From positions 1,488,001 through 1,552,000 of the forward strand of contig CAWBYP010000002.1 of assembly GCA_963793005.1 (NCBI GenBank): DNA of 64,000 bases, in the 5' to 3' direction. This document shows positions 8,737 through 17,328 of the stretch, piece by piece. Source of the stretch: RPQJ01 sp963793005. GTDB taxonomy: Bacteria > Pseudomonadota > Gammaproteobacteria > Steroidobacterales > Steroidobacteraceae. Below the pieces are notes generated by a model. That model searched no databases. It worked only from the letters and a program-made list of their open reading frames with translations, and was not told where the DNA came from. Numbering within the stretch: position 1 is the stretch's first letter; every line of letters starts with the position of its first letter. The position numbers were made by a program, and so were the translations under genes.

Positions 8737-8877
8737 CTAACGTACATTGCGCCGTCGCGGCGCGCTCTTGGCCGCCTTGTCCGGCTTGTGGTCGCCGATG
8801 ACGGTCTTGACCGGGCATATGCGGACGATCGGGCACTTCTTGCAGCCGATGGCGAGCGCGACGGGACAAAGGGTCAT
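8737..8877 (-). CDS. 46-residue four-cysteine protein
   Basis: This very short gene encodes MTLCPVALAIGCKKCPIVRI followed by a CPVKTVIGDHKPDK segment and a basic tail. Four cysteines are spaced C-x7-C-x2-C-x5-C, each within small hydrophobic runs, as in metal or Fe-S binding knuckles. The ATG at 8875-8877 is preceded by GGAG about eight bases away. It is convergent with the sorbosone-dehydrogenase-like gene, nine bases from its stop. I believe similar small GCxKCP proteins occur in other proteobacteria, but I could not check. The function is unknown. Confidence 0.6.
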   Translation of the reverse strand: MTLCPVALAIGCKKCPIVRICPVKTVIGDHKPDKAAKSAPRRRNVR

Positions 8878-8890
8878 TGGATACTCCGGA

Positions 8891-9097
8891 TCATGTGAGG
8901 CGTAGCGCTGGGTAACCGGTCGGCAACATATCGAGCTTGGTCATCGCGTTGCTCGGCCTGCTGAGGGTGTCTACCGGGGCGGCGCGCTCGCGCGGTTGCT
9001 TGATCCTGGTGAGCCAGACTTCGTATGGGTCCCAACTCGCGGGAGGCGCGCGGTCATTTCCGCGTGCGTCACCGGGGTATCGACGACTCGATGTCAT
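8891..9097 (-). CDS. small hypothetical protein with a WDPYEVWLTRIKQPR motif
   Basis: This is a 68-residue basic protein. Its centre (SWDPYEVWLTRIKQPRERA) resembles a motif I associate with short conserved proteobacterial proteins of unknown function. Three in-frame ATG codons (9133, 9115 and 9097) are possible starts; the last has AAGG-like sequence upstream and is used here. It lies upstream of, and on the same strand as, the four-cysteine gene (gap 13 bases), so the two may be one small operon. There is no membrane segment and no catalytic motif. Confidence 0.45.
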   Translation of the reverse strand: MTSSRRYPGDARGNDRAPPASWDPYEVWLTRIKQPRERAAPVDTLSRPSNAMTKLDMLPTGYPALRLT

Positions 9098-9238
9098 GCT
9101 GCTGTTGACCTTCATTGTGTCCGCCCATTTCACCGGGTTTCCCCGGGTCGAACGCCTTCACACTGGCACACCGAAAAACCAGTGCGCCAGATTAGCGGCC
9201 GTGGATCTCGTCTTCTGTGCGCTTGCGCACTCACCTGC

Positions 9239-9466
9239 CTAGCTCTTCCTGCCCCCAAGCAGCAGGAGGAAGCCGCCGATGGCGATCGCCCCCACACCGG
9301 CCCAGACGGGAATATTGACTCGCTGCTTTTCCTGTACCGAGAACTCGATCGGGCCGAGCTTCGCCTCGTGCGTCTCTTTGGTATAGCTGAAGCTGCCGTA
9401 CACCAGGCCGAGAACGCCGGCCACGACCAGTACGATTGCCGCAATTCTAGTTGAGTTCAATTTCAT
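9239..9466 (-). CDS. small inner-membrane protein with two spans
   Basis: The 75-residue product has one hydrophobic helix at residues 8-25 (IAAIVLVVAGVLGLVYGSF) and another at 53-71 (VWAGVGAIAIGGFLLLLGG). Between them is a polar loop, KETHEAKLGPIEFSVQEK, and the protein ends in a basic GGRKS. It is a conserved-looking membrane protein of unknown function often met beside CsbD or BON genes (from memory). It starts 12 bases after the stop of the Tyr-rich secreted protein and is probably in its operon. Confidence 0.7.
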   Translation of the reverse strand: MKLNSTRIAAIVLVVAGVLGLVYGSFSYTKETHEAKLGPIEFSVQEKQRVNIPVWAGVGAIAIGGFLLLLGGRKS

Positions 9467-9478
9467 GTCTCCCGAGGA

Positions 9479-10351
9479 TTACCCGTTGTGTCCCTTGTCC
9501 TTGTCCTTGTCCTCGCCATTGTCGGCGCCGTCGTCCTGACCCTTTCCGGACTTGGAGTCCTTCTTGGTCGCTCCCTTGCCATGCGGAGCATTCTCCTGGC
9601 TTGACGCGGGTGAGTGCGCTTCGCCGGCAGGCTCTCCCTGAGGTTGTTGACCATGCGGCGGCGGCGGCTGCTGCTGCGGCTTTGACTGTTGCTGCTGCTT
9701 TGACTGTTGCTGCTGCTCCGACTGCTTCTGCTGAGGCTGAGGCTGAGGCTGCACGACTTGCACTTTCTCCTGCTTATAGTACTCGCGCACGACAGGTTCG
9801 CTCGGCTGGTAGTAGTAATACTGGTTTCGAATCACCGGCTGCTGTTCGTATCGAGGATATCGATCACCGTAGTATTGCTTCTGATAGACAGGCAATGGGG
9901 CGGGCGGCGGAGCGGACCTGCGATCCCAGGTATCCCAGCCGCGCCGTTCCTGCTCCCATTCGGCTCCGTAATACTGGCCCCAGCGCGGCGGCGCGTCATA
10001 GGACCACCCGCGAAAGTACTGAGGTGGTCGCTGGTAGTAGCGCACCGGCACCCTGAGAATGTAGTTCGGAACATGTTTCCGGGATACCTTGTGCCACGGC
10101 CCGTTGTACCAGGAACTCCGATACCAGTTGTTCTTCTGGTAAGCCCAGTACATCCCGTCATAGAAGAACAGGTTGGAATTCGCCTGTGGTGCGTAGTAGA
10201 CGGGGTATTTCGGAACTCTCTGAAAATCCGGGTACGTCGGCATGTTCATGCCGATGCTCTGGCTGGGCACGCCGAAGGTGATGTTCACCTGCGCATATGC
10301 TGGGAGCGCTGCTCCGATGAGCAGGGATGAGAGGATGATTGCGCAGCGCAC
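9479..10351 (-). CDS. secreted Tyr/Trp/Gln-rich protein, copy 1
   Basis: The 290-residue protein starts with a signal peptide (MRCAIILSSLLIGAALPAYA). The mature part has YPVYYAPQANSNLFFYDGMYW, then SSWYNGPWHKV, RVPVRYYQRPPQYF and PPRWGQYYGAEWEQERRGWD, a conserved aromatic domain. The tail is a low-complexity Gln/Lys/Asp stretch ending in repeated DK. It is exported and may bind the cell wall or metals (inference). A second copy lies at 11406-12089, with about half of the residues in the aromatic domain clearly identical. The Q/DK tail is longer here, about 100 residues of low complexity. Confidence 0.75.
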   Translation of the reverse strand: MRCAIILSSLLIGAALPAYAQVNITFGVPSQSIGMNMPTYPDFQRVPKYPVYYAPQANSNLFFYDGMYWAYQKNNWYRSSWYNGPWHKVSRKHVPNYILRVPVRYYQRPPQYFRGWSYDAPPRWGQYYGAEWEQERRGWDTWDRRSAPPPAPLPVYQKQYYGDRYPRYEQQPVIRNQYYYYQPSEPVVREYYKQEKVQVVQPQPQPQQKQSEQQQQSKQQQQSKPQQQPPPPHGQQPQGEPAGEAHSPASSQENAPHGKGATKKDSKSGKGQDDGADNGEDKDKDKGHNG

Positions 10352-10410
10352 TTTTGGATCTCCGGGTGAGTATGAGACCGCCGCGGACTACAGCCGGGCC
10401 CAGCCGCGCG

Positions 10411-10560
10411 TCATAACGGACGCCGGCCCTGGATGATGTTGAGCAGGACCACCACCACCGCGATCACCAGCAGGATGTGGATAAACCCGCCCATTGTGTA
10501 AGACGTGACCAGGCCCAGGAGCCAGAGCACGATGAGGATTACTGCAATTGTCCATAGCAT
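10411..10560 (-). CDS. DUF5670 / lmo0937-type small membrane protein
   Basis: This 49-residue protein is almost entirely hydrophobic: MLWTIAVILIVLWLLGLVTS, then TMGGFIHILLVIAVVVVLLN, then the basic end IIQGRRPL. This is the typical form of the lmo0937 family of two-helix membrane proteins, which are frequently stress-induced neighbours of CsbD. ATG 10558-10560 has AGGAG in the upstream bases. It follows the CsbD gene by 13 bases and is likely cotranscribed with it. Confidence 0.8.
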   Translation of the reverse strand: MLWTIAVILIVLWLLGLVTSYTMGGFIHILLVIAVVVVLLNIIQGRRPL

Positions 10561-10573
10561 CTTGGTTCTCCTG

Positions 10574-10795
10574 CTACTGCTTCGTGAACCAGGTGTCGCT
10601 TGCGGTGCGCTCCCACTCGGCGAGCTGCTTTTCCGCATCTTCCTTTGCCACGCCGTAGCGCTCCTGGATCTTTCCCGAGAGCTGCTCGCGTCGGCCCGCG
10701 ACGACATCGATGTCATCGTCGGTCAGCTTGCCCCACTGCTCCTTGACCTTGCCTGTGACGCGCTTCCAGTTACCTTCGATTCGGTCCCAGTTCAT
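10574..10795 (-). CDS. CsbD family stress-response protein
   Basis: This 73-residue hydrophilic helical protein starts MNWDRIEGNWKRVTGKVKEQ and continues WGKLTDDDIDVVAGRREQL, the standard CsbD/YjbJ signature. The C terminus is EWERTASDTWFTKQ. Family members accumulate under sigma-B or RpoS-type general stress and are small soluble proteins of unknown biochemistry. The start ATG has GGAG nearby. It is followed on the same strand by the DUF5670 gene. Confidence 0.9.
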   Translation of the reverse strand: MNWDRIEGNWKRVTGKVKEQWGKLTDDDIDVVAGRREQLSGKIQERYGVAKEDAEKQLAEWERTASDTWFTKQ

Positions 10796-10852
10796 TTGAG
10801 GCTCCTTACAATTCGATGATCATTCGGCACCGGCAGGCGCCGGGCCGGTTTG

Positions 10853-11167
10853 TCACTTGGCGACCACAAGCTGGTTCTTGACCGCCTTCACGCCTTCCAC
10901 GCCCCTGGCGATGCTCCCAGCCGTTTTTCGTTCCGTCTCGCTTTTTGCGAATCCCGAAAGCATGACCGTGCCATTCAACGTCTCTACGGTGATGGACGAG
11001 GCATCTACTGCCTTGCTATCCACGAATCCGGCCTTGACCTTGGCGGTGATCGCGCTGTCATCAATGTAGGCGCCAGTAGTCTGCTGGCCCCGTTGGACTG
11101 CACATCCTGTCGCCGTGAGCAGGACAAGCGCCGTGACTGCGGCGGCAAGTGTGGTGCGGATATTCAT
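10853..11167 (-). CDS. BON-domain lipoprotein
   Basis: The 104-residue product has a lipobox (LVLLTATGC) and one BON domain: DDSAITAKVKAGFVDSKAVD, then SITVETLNGTVMLSGFAKS, then ARGVEGVKAVKNQLVV. BON lipoproteins (OsmY, DolP types) bind phospholipid or maintain the envelope under osmotic stress. ATG 11165-11167 is preceded by GGAGAG. This single-domain form is shorter than OsmY, which has two BON domains. It is the first gene of a stress-type minus-strand run leading into CsbD. Confidence 0.88.
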   Translation of the reverse strand: MNIRTTLAAAVTALVLLTATGCAVQRGQQTTGAYIDDSAITAKVKAGFVDSKAVDASSITVETLNGTVMLSGFAKSETERKTAGSIARGVEGVKAVKNQLVVAK

Positions 11168-11324
11168 CGAATCTCTCCTGTGGCTGGCGGCGGGTGCGCG
11201 GCTGCCGCCGGATCGTTGGTGATCCGACCGCCCGACGCGGAAGGAAATTAGCCCGCGCGACAGCTTCAAACTGTAGGAGAGTTGAAGGAACGGGTCTGTG
11301 CGGTAGCGCACCGTGCCGACGCGC

Positions 11325-11387
11325 TCAGCGCCTCCTGCCACCGAGCAACAGGAGCGCACCACCTGCCACGAGTTTGACGAAGTTCAA
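11325..11387 (-). pseudogene. possible vestige of a second two-span membrane protein gene
   Basis: Just after the stop of the second Tyr-rich gene, and in the same frame, 20 residues (from TTG 11387) read NFVKLVAGGALLLLGGRRR. The end resembles the last helix of the membrane protein at 9239-9466 (IAIGGFLLLLGGRKS), which follows the first Tyr-rich copy in the same position. I read it as the 3' remainder of a duplicated pair whose second gene was mostly deleted. A short functional peptide is the alternative. Similarity over so few hydrophobic residues is weak evidence. Confidence 0.3.
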
Positions 11388-11405
11388 AGCGTCGTCTCCC
11401 GCGAC

Positions 11406-12089
11406 CTAGTCGTCGTGCCCGTGTCCCTTGTTTTTGCCATTGTCATTGCCCTGGCCATTTCCACCCTTGGAATACTTCTGCGAATGCTGCTGGTATCGCA
11501 AGGTTTCCTGCGCGTAATACTGCCTGACGACAGGGTCACTCGGCTGGTAATGGTAGTACTCGCTGCGATACACAGGCTGTTGGTCCGCATGAGGATATTT
11601 TTTGCCTGAGTACTTCTGCTGGTAGGCAGGAAGTGGTGCGGGCGCAGGCGCGTAATTGCGGTTCCAGTTGTCCCAGCCACGCCTCTCCTGTTCCCAGTGC
11701 CTTCCGTAGTACTGGCCCCAGCGCGGCGGCTCGTTCCTGGACCAGCCGTAAAAGTACTTGGGCGGGCGCTGGTAGTAGCGAACCGGAACTCTGAGCACAT
11801 ACGCGGGAACGTACCTGGGGGACACCATCCCCCACGGACCGTTGTACCAGGAACTCGCGTACCAGTTGTCGTTCTGGAATGCCCAGTACATGCCGTCGTA
11901 GAAGAACAGATTGAAGCCACTCTGCGGCGCGTAGTAGACAGGGTAGTTTGGAATTCTCTGGTACCGCGGGTAGACCGGCATGTTGATGCCAATGCTCAGG
12001 TTTGGAGTCCCGATGCCAACGCTGACCTGAGCCTGGGCCGGAAGAGCCGATCCGAGCAGCAGCGAGAACAGAATGAGTGTGAAACGCAT
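11406..12089 (-). CDS. secreted Tyr/Trp-rich protein, copy 2
   Basis: This 227-residue paralogue of 9479-10351 has a signal peptide (MRFTLILFSLLLGSALPAQA), the same aromatic core (FNLFFYDGMYWAFQNDNWY, then VPVRYYQRPPKYFYGW, then RWGQYYGRHWEQERRGWDNW) and a shorter Asn/Gly/Lys/His tail (NGQGNDNGKNKGHGHDD). The ATG at 12087-12089 begins the signal peptide, with GGAG upstream. The tail is rich in His and Asp, so metal binding is possible. The function is unknown. Confidence 0.75.
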   Translation of the reverse strand: MRFTLILFSLLLGSALPAQAQVSVGIGTPNLSIGINMPVYPRYQRIPNYPVYYAPQSGFNLFFYDGMYWAFQNDNWYASSWYNGPWGMVSPRYVPAYVLRVPVRYYQRPPKYFYGWSRNEPPRWGQYYGRHWEQERRGWDNWNRNYAPAPAPLPAYQQKYSGKKYPHADQQPVYRSEYYHYQPSDPVVRQYYAQETLRYQQHSQKYSKGGNGQGNDNGKNKGHGHDD

Positions 12090-12294
12090 CTTGTGCACTC
12101 CGGGGCGGATGGCAGGAGTCGGCGTCCTGCGGCGGCGCGAGCACGAACCGCCAGCCCGCGAGGGCCGCAAAGTTGTCTCACGTGACTAGAGAACGCGCGG
12201 GAAGCACGTCGGTTGACTGCGCTGACGAATTTCTGGAATCAAAACCGCCCGCAAACCGGGCCGGCGGCGACAGCTGGCGAGCGGTCGGGCGCCG

Positions 12295-13071
12295 CTAGCG
12301 GCCGCGGAAAACGGCCTCGCGCCGCTCCACGAACGAACGAACGCCCTCCGCGGCATCCTCGCTGCGCATCACTTCAGCCATTCCGCGGAACGTGACGTCC
12401 ACTGCCGCCTCCTCGCCCTCGAGCATGCAGGTACGCGACGAGCGCAGGCTCCCCTGCACGCCCAGCGGCGCCGCCTTCGCGACCCGCGACGCGAGCGCGA
12501 GCGCTGCGTCGAGCTGTTCGCCCGGCGCACAAAGCTGCTGCACCAGCCCCAGCCGGTATGCGTCTTCGGCACCGAGTTCGTCACCCGTCAGCAGGTAGCG
12601 CTGCGCGTTTGCCCAACCGATTTCCCTGGGCAGGCGCAGCGTCGCGCCGCCGCAAGCGTAGAAGCCGCGTTTCACCTCGAGCATTGCAAAGCGGGTGTCG
12701 GTTGCGGCGACCCGCAGATCCGTGTTCAGCAGCAGTTCCCAGCCCCAGGTGTAGCAGCGGCCCTGCACGGCGATCACCAGCGGCTTGGACAGCCGGGGAC
12801 CGCTCATCGAGAACGGGTCGACCTCCCCCTCCCCGATCGGGAACGGCGATCCTGCCGCGAACGCCTCGGCCCAGTCGTTGAGGTCCACGCCCGAGGTAAA
12901 GTGCGGCCCCTCGGCCCATATCACGCCCACCCAGAGGTCGGGATCGTGCTCGAGACGATGCAATGCGCGCGCAAGCGCATGGAACATGTCGCGGCTCAGC
13001 GCATTCATCTTCTGCGGGCGCCGGACGCCAATTACGAGAAGGTGGTCCCGTTGTTCGACTTCGATGCTCAT
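12295..13071 (-). CDS. enoyl-CoA hydratase/isomerase (crotonase) family protein
   Basis: This 258-residue crotonase-fold enzyme probably hydrates or isomerises a CoA thioester in fatty-acid or aromatic breakdown. PHFTSGVDLNDWAE is the oxyanion-hole loop. Both general acid/base glutamates of hydratases are kept, in YTWGWELLLNTD and FAMLEVKRGFYACGGATLRL. The ATG at 13069-13071 has GAGGAG upstream; an open frame reaching further upstream lacks domain similarity. The divergent ClpP-like gene starts 54 bases away. The exact substrate is unknown. Confidence 0.87.
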   Translation of the reverse strand: MSIEVEQRDHLLVIGVRRPQKMNALSRDMFHALARALHRLEHDPDLWVGVIWAEGPHFTSGVDLNDWAEAFAAGSPFPIGEGEVDPFSMSGPRLSKPLVIAVQGRCYTWGWELLLNTDLRVAATDTRFAMLEVKRGFYACGGATLRLPREIGWANAQRYLLTGDELGAEDAYRLGLVQQLCAPGEQLDAALALASRVAKAAPLGVQGSLRSSRTCMLEGEEAAVDVTFRGMAEVMRSEDAAEGVRSFVERREAVFRGR

Positions 13072-13125
13072 CTTGCTGCTCCTCGCGTTGGCTGACCGGC
13101 GAATGATGACGCAGAATCTCCCGCC

Positions 13126-13794
13126 ATGACGATCGACGGATGGCGGGCCCTGGTGGCCCTGGCGATGTACGTAGCCTCCGGTGCCAGTTCCGTGGCCGCT
13201 GAAAAACCGGTGCCAGGCACCGAATATCTCCGAATCACCGCGGTGGCGCCCGGCTACACCGGGCGGGACCCGTCCGACAACCGATGGTTCGTGTACCTCG
13301 AAGGCTACATCGACAACGGCGCAACTGCACGACTCGAGCACATGCTTGGCGAGGAGCAGATTCGCAGCGCCATTGTATTTCTTGATTCACCCGGCGGGCA
13401 TGTGGTCGAGGCAATGGCCCTGGGTCGAGCGATCAGGGAGCGCGGCTACGCAACGAGCGTCGGGGTTCGCGTGACCGATGCCGCAGCGCCACGGGCAGGC
13501 CGGTGCTACAGCGCATGCCCGATCGCCTACGCGGGCGGCGTACTCCGATCCCTGGAACCGGGCGCAGTTCTCGGCATCCACCGCGCCGAGAACAGCGTGC
13601 CCGTGCCGGACGAGGCAGCGTTCCAGGAGGTTGTGACCGGGCAGGTGAACGACTACTTGATCCAGATGGGGATCAGCATCGAACTGCTGGCGATAATGTC
13701 CAGCGTGCCACACCAGGCGATTCGCGAACTTACGTCGGACGAGGCGGTTCGGCTCGGCCTGGTGAACGCGGGCGGTCGGCAACCGCAACCATGA
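13126..13794 (+). CDS. exported ClpP/crotonase-like protease
   Basis: This 222-residue protein has a signal peptide ending near SSVAAEKPV and a ClpP-type fold. The segment IVFLDSPGGHVVEAMALGRA corresponds to the ClpP strand and helix before the catalytic serine; GRCYSACPIAYAGG holds the likely nucleophile Ser between two cysteines; LGIHRAEN holds the His. Family members are periplasmic or membrane-associated Ser-dependent peptidases without an ATPase partner. The two cysteines flanking Ser (C-Y-S-A-C) could form a redox switch (inference). Confidence 0.72.
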   Translation: MTIDGWRALVALAMYVASGASSVAAEKPVPGTEYLRITAVAPGYTGRDPSDNRWFVYLEGYIDNGATARLEHMLGEEQIRSAIVFLDSPGGHVVEAMALGRAIRERGYATSVGVRVTDAAAPRAGRCYSACPIAYAGGVLRSLEPGAVLGIHRAENSVPVPDEAAFQEVVTGQVNDYLIQMGISIELLAIMSSVPHQAIRELTSDEAVRLGLVNAGGRQPQP

Positions 13795-13830
13795 CCGGCC
13801 CAGGTCGTCACGAACCATCGAGCGAATCGA

Positions 13831-14985
13831 TCAGATGCCGAGTTGCCGTGATGCCAGCTCTTTCATGATTTCCTCGGTACCACCGCCGATCATCGCGACC
13901 TTGACCTCGCGGTAGATCCGCTCGCTTGCGGTGCCGCGCATGTAACCCGTGCCGCCGAGGATCTGCACGGCCTGGTCGGCGCAGAACTGCATCGCCTGCG
14001 TGGCGTGGTTCTTCAGCATGCAGACCTCGGCGATCCACTGCGCGTCGGCCTGGCCGGCGTCGGCGCGATCGGCAACGTTCGTGAGCCAGGCCCGTGTCGA
14101 CTCGATGCGCATGCGCATGTCCACCAGCTTGTGCCGGACAACCTGGTGGCTAGCCAGCGAGGCGCCGAAAGTCCTGCGCTCGCGCGCCCAGGCCAGCGCC
14201 TCGTCGTAGCAGCACTCCGACATGCCGAGGGCCATCGCCGACATCGAGAGCCGCTCGCCATTGAAGTTCGTCATGATGATCCGGAAGCCCTTGCCCTCCT
14301 CGCCGACCAGGTTTCCGACGGGCACCCGCACGCCGTCGAAGTGCAGGTGAGCGGTATCGGAACAGAGCCAGCCCATCTTCCTGAGCGGCAAGCGTGAAAG
14401 ACCCGGCGAATCCCCGGGAATTGCCAGCATCGAGATGCCGCCGGTGCCCTTGTTGCCTGGGTCCGTGCGCACGGCCGCGGTGATCCAGTCGGCGCGCATG
14501 CCTGAGGTGATGAACACCTTCTCGCCGTCCACCACGTAGACGTCGCCCTCGCGCCGGGCCGTGGTCCGAAGGCCGGACACGTCGGACCCGCAGCCTGGCT
14601 CGGTGATACCGAGGGCCGAGATCTTCTCACCGGCCAGCACCTCTGGAATCACGCGCCGCTTCAGTTCGTCGCTGCCGTGGTTCAGGATCGGCGGCAACCC
14701 GATCGAATGGCTGAAGGCACCAGCCATGACGCCACCGCTGCCCGTGTAGCGCGACAGCGTGCGGGACAGCGTGATCCTGGCCGCCCACGGCGCCGGCGTG
14801 CCACCCAGGTCCTCCGGGTAGCCGAGGCCCAGCCAGCCCATCCCGGCGAGCTTCCGGTAAAGGTCCCGCGGGAACTCGCCCGCGTCCTCCCAGGCTTGCA
14901 GTTGCGGGCAGATCTCGGCGCGCGCGAAACGCTTCGCCGCTTCGTCGATCATGGCCAGGTCCGACGTTTCAAGCTCGCTCATCAT
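13831..14985 (-). CDS. acyl-CoA dehydrogenase
   Basis: This 384-residue FAD enzyme introduces a trans-2 double bond into acyl-CoA. The N-terminal helical domain begins LAMIDEAAKRFAR. The FAD/substrate motif GITEPGCGSDVSGLRT is present, as is the C-terminal EICMLKNHATQAMQF helix and QILGGTGYM. The catalytic base is the Glu of IGGGTEEIM near the end. Two adjacent ATG codons (14983 and 14980) could start it. It lies on the same strand as the crotonase gene beyond an opposing ClpP-like gene, so the two may share a pathway but not a transcript. Confidence 0.92.
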   Translation of the reverse strand: MMSELETSDLAMIDEAAKRFARAEICPQLQAWEDAGEFPRDLYRKLAGMGWLGLGYPEDLGGTPAPWAARITLSRTLSRYTGSGGVMAGAFSHSIGLPPILNHGSDELKRRVIPEVLAGEKISALGITEPGCGSDVSGLRTTARREGDVYVVDGEKVFITSGMRADWITAAVRTDPGNKGTGGISMLAIPGDSPGLSRLPLRKMGWLCSDTAHLHFDGVRVPVGNLVGEEGKGFRIIMTNFNGERLSMSAMALGMSECCYDEALAWARERRTFGASLASHQVVRHKLVDMRMRIESTRAWLTNVADRADAGQADAQWIAEVCMLKNHATQAMQFCADQAVQILGGTGYMRGTASERIYREVKVAMIGGGTEEIMKELASRQLGI

Positions 14986-15139
14986 GATTTCTCTCGCAAA
15001 CCAGCATAGCGCGGTCCGCTGCGAGGGCCTCGAGCCACCTTATATCCGGCCCGGCCCGACCCGGCGCGGCCGTGCTGTCACCACGATGCAACGTGGTCGT
15101 GGGATGATACCGAGCCAGCTTGCTACAGTCAGGACTCCG

Positions 15140-17242
15140 ATGGACAGAGACGAACAATCCAGCCACCAGACGTTCCTGCGCGAGGCCTGGATCGACCGCG
15201 ACCTGAGCTGGCTCGAGTTCAACCGCCGCGTGCTCAGCGAGGCGCTCGACGATCGCACACCGCTGCTCGAGCGCCTGAAGTTCCTCGGCATATTCACGAC
15301 CAACCTCGACGAGTTCTTCATGAAACGCGTCGGAGCGATGCGCACGCGCGCCTATGCGAGCGGCAGCCAGGCATCCGTAGAGGCGTTCAACGCCCACATG
15401 GTGAGCCTGCGCAGCGCGCTGTTCCCGATGCTGCTCGAGCAGGCGGAGTGCTTTGCGGCGCTTCGGCCGCTGCTGGCCGCGCGCGGCATCCGGCTCGCTG
15501 AATGGGATGACCTGACCGATTCGCAGCGGCGCGAGGCGTCAGACTACTTCGACACCCACGTGTCGCCAGCGCTCACGCCTCTAAGCCTCGATCCGACGCA
15601 TCCGTTCCCGTTCATGTCGAACCTGTCCCTGTCCTGGGGATTCGTGTTGCGCGACCCGGTGTCGGAGGAGCGCATCAGCGTGCGCGTGAAGGTACCGCCG
15701 ACAATCCTGCAGTGGCTCCTGCTGCGCAGGGACGTGCCGGCCGGCGAGCAGTGCTACGTGTCCCTGCAGGACCTGGTACTGCGCAACGCGCACAAGCTTT
15801 TTCCGGGCGTAGCGATCGAGGAAGCCACCTTGTTCCGCGTCTCGCGCAACGCGGACATCGCGATCGAAGAGGACAGCGACAACAGCATCCGGGAACTGAT
15901 CGAGGAACAGGTGCGCCAGCGCAGGTTCCAGCCGGTCGTGCGGCTCGAGTTCCGCGGTACCCCGCAGGCCGAGATCCGCGCCGGCCTCGTCGACCGCTTC
16001 GAACTGCGCGACAGCGACATCTACGAGCTTCCGGGACTGCTCGATTACACGGCCCTGTTCCAGCTTGCCTCGCTGCCGGTGCCCGAACTGCGCGACACGA
16101 CCTGGACGCCGATGATTCCGATCGCGCAGGACCCGGATGCCGACCTTTTTGCGGCGATCCGCGCGGGCGACGTGCTGGTCCACCACCCGTACGAGAGTTT
16201 CGACGCGACGGTCGAGCGCTTCATTCGCGACGCCGCGGACGACCTCAACACGACCACCATCAAGATGACAGTGTATCGGCTCGGTGACGACACGCCGTTC
16301 GTACGCTCGCTGATCAAGGCCGCGGAGAACGGCAAGCAGGTCGCATGCCTGGTCGAGCTCACCGCGCGATTCGACGAGGAACGCAACCTGCACTGGGCCA
16401 ATGAGTTGCAGAAGGCCGGCGACCACGTGATCTACGGCATGCGCGGACTGAAGACCCACACCAAGCTCGCGCTGGTAGTGCGTCGCGAAGGCGACGGCCT
16501 GCGCAGCTATGCGCACATCGGCACCGGCAACTACCACGTCAAGACAGCGCGCATGTACACCGACTTCGGACTGTTCACCTGCGATCCGGCGATCACGCGC
16601 GACGTGGTCACGCTGTTCCACCATCTGACAGGCTATTCGCGGGATCCGGTTTTCGAGCGGCTGCTGGTGGCACCGATCAACATGCGCGAGCGCTTCATCG
16701 AACTCATCGAGCGCGAGGCGGCCAATGCGCGGGAGGGCAAGCCGGCGCGCATCGTTGCGAAGATCAACCAGCTCGAGGACCTGCCGGTTTGCGAGGCGCT
16801 GTCGCGGGCGTCGCAGGCCGGCGTCCCGGTCGACCTGATCATCCGCGGGTTCTGCTGCCTGCGGCCGGGAATTCAGGAGTGGACCGAGAACATCCGCGTG
16901 CGGTCGATCGTTGGACGCTTTCTAGAGCACGCCCGCGTATTCCACTTTGCGAACGGGCAGTCCGACCCGCTCGGCGGCGAATTCTTCATTGGCTCCGCCG
17001 ACTGGATGGACCGCAACCTCTCCCGCCGCGTCGAGGCCGTGACGCCGGTCGATGCGCGCCACCTCAGGGAGCGACTGTGGGAGACGCTGCAGGTGCAGCT
17101 GCAGGACCAGCGAAACGCGTGGGAAATGCAGCCCGATGGTACCTATCTTAGACCTGCTCCAGGCGCGGACGCGTCGGAGGTCGCGCGCGACGGCACCCAT
17201 GTAACGCTGATGAAGCGCACGCGTTCGCGGTTGATCCGCTGA
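15140..17242 (+). CDS. ppk1: polyphosphate kinase 1
   Basis: This 700-residue PPK1 makes polyphosphate from ATP at the inner face of the membrane. The N domain begins IDRDLSWLEFNRRVL and includes NLDEFFMKRVG. The autophosphorylated histidine lies in GLKTHTKLALVV (family alignment). Other signature motifs are TGNYHVKTARMYTDFGLFTC, the second conserved His in RFLEHARVFHF and SADWMDRNLSRRVE. The ATG at 15140 has AGGA five bases away; a longer upstream frame is antisense to the acyl-CoA dehydrogenase start. Ppx lies 2 kb downstream on the same strand. Confidence 0.96.
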   Translation: MDRDEQSSHQTFLREAWIDRDLSWLEFNRRVLSEALDDRTPLLERLKFLGIFTTNLDEFFMKRVGAMRTRAYASGSQASVEAFNAHMVSLRSALFPMLLEQAECFAALRPLLAARGIRLAEWDDLTDSQRREASDYFDTHVSPALTPLSLDPTHPFPFMSNLSLSWGFVLRDPVSEERISVRVKVPPTILQWLLLRRDVPAGEQCYVSLQDLVLRNAHKLFPGVAIEEATLFRVSRNADIAIEEDSDNSIRELIEEQVRQRRFQPVVRLEFRGTPQAEIRAGLVDRFELRDSDIYELPGLLDYTALFQLASLPVPELRDTTWTPMIPIAQDPDADLFAAIRAGDVLVHHPYESFDATVERFIRDAADDLNTTTIKMTVYRLGDDTPFVRSLIKAAENGKQVACLVELTARFDEERNLHWANELQKAGDHVIYGMRGLKTHTKLALVVRREGDGLRSYAHIGTGNYHVKTARMYTDFGLFTCDPAITRDVVTLFHHLTGYSRDPVFERLLVAPINMRERFIELIEREAANAREGKPARIVAKINQLEDLPVCEALSRASQAGVPVDLIIRGFCCLRPGIQEWTENIRVRSIVGRFLEHARVFHFANGQSDPLGGEFFIGSADWMDRNLSRRVEAVTPVDARHLRERLWETLQVQLQDQRNAWEMQPDGTYLRPAPGADASEVARDGTHVTLMKRTRSRLIR

Positions 17243-17328
17243 GGGAGGTATATCTACGCACCTTTGCGCCGGAGGCCCGTGAGATAAAATTCCCGCTCCG
17301 CCGGAACAACGGATTCGCGAGGCAGGAT

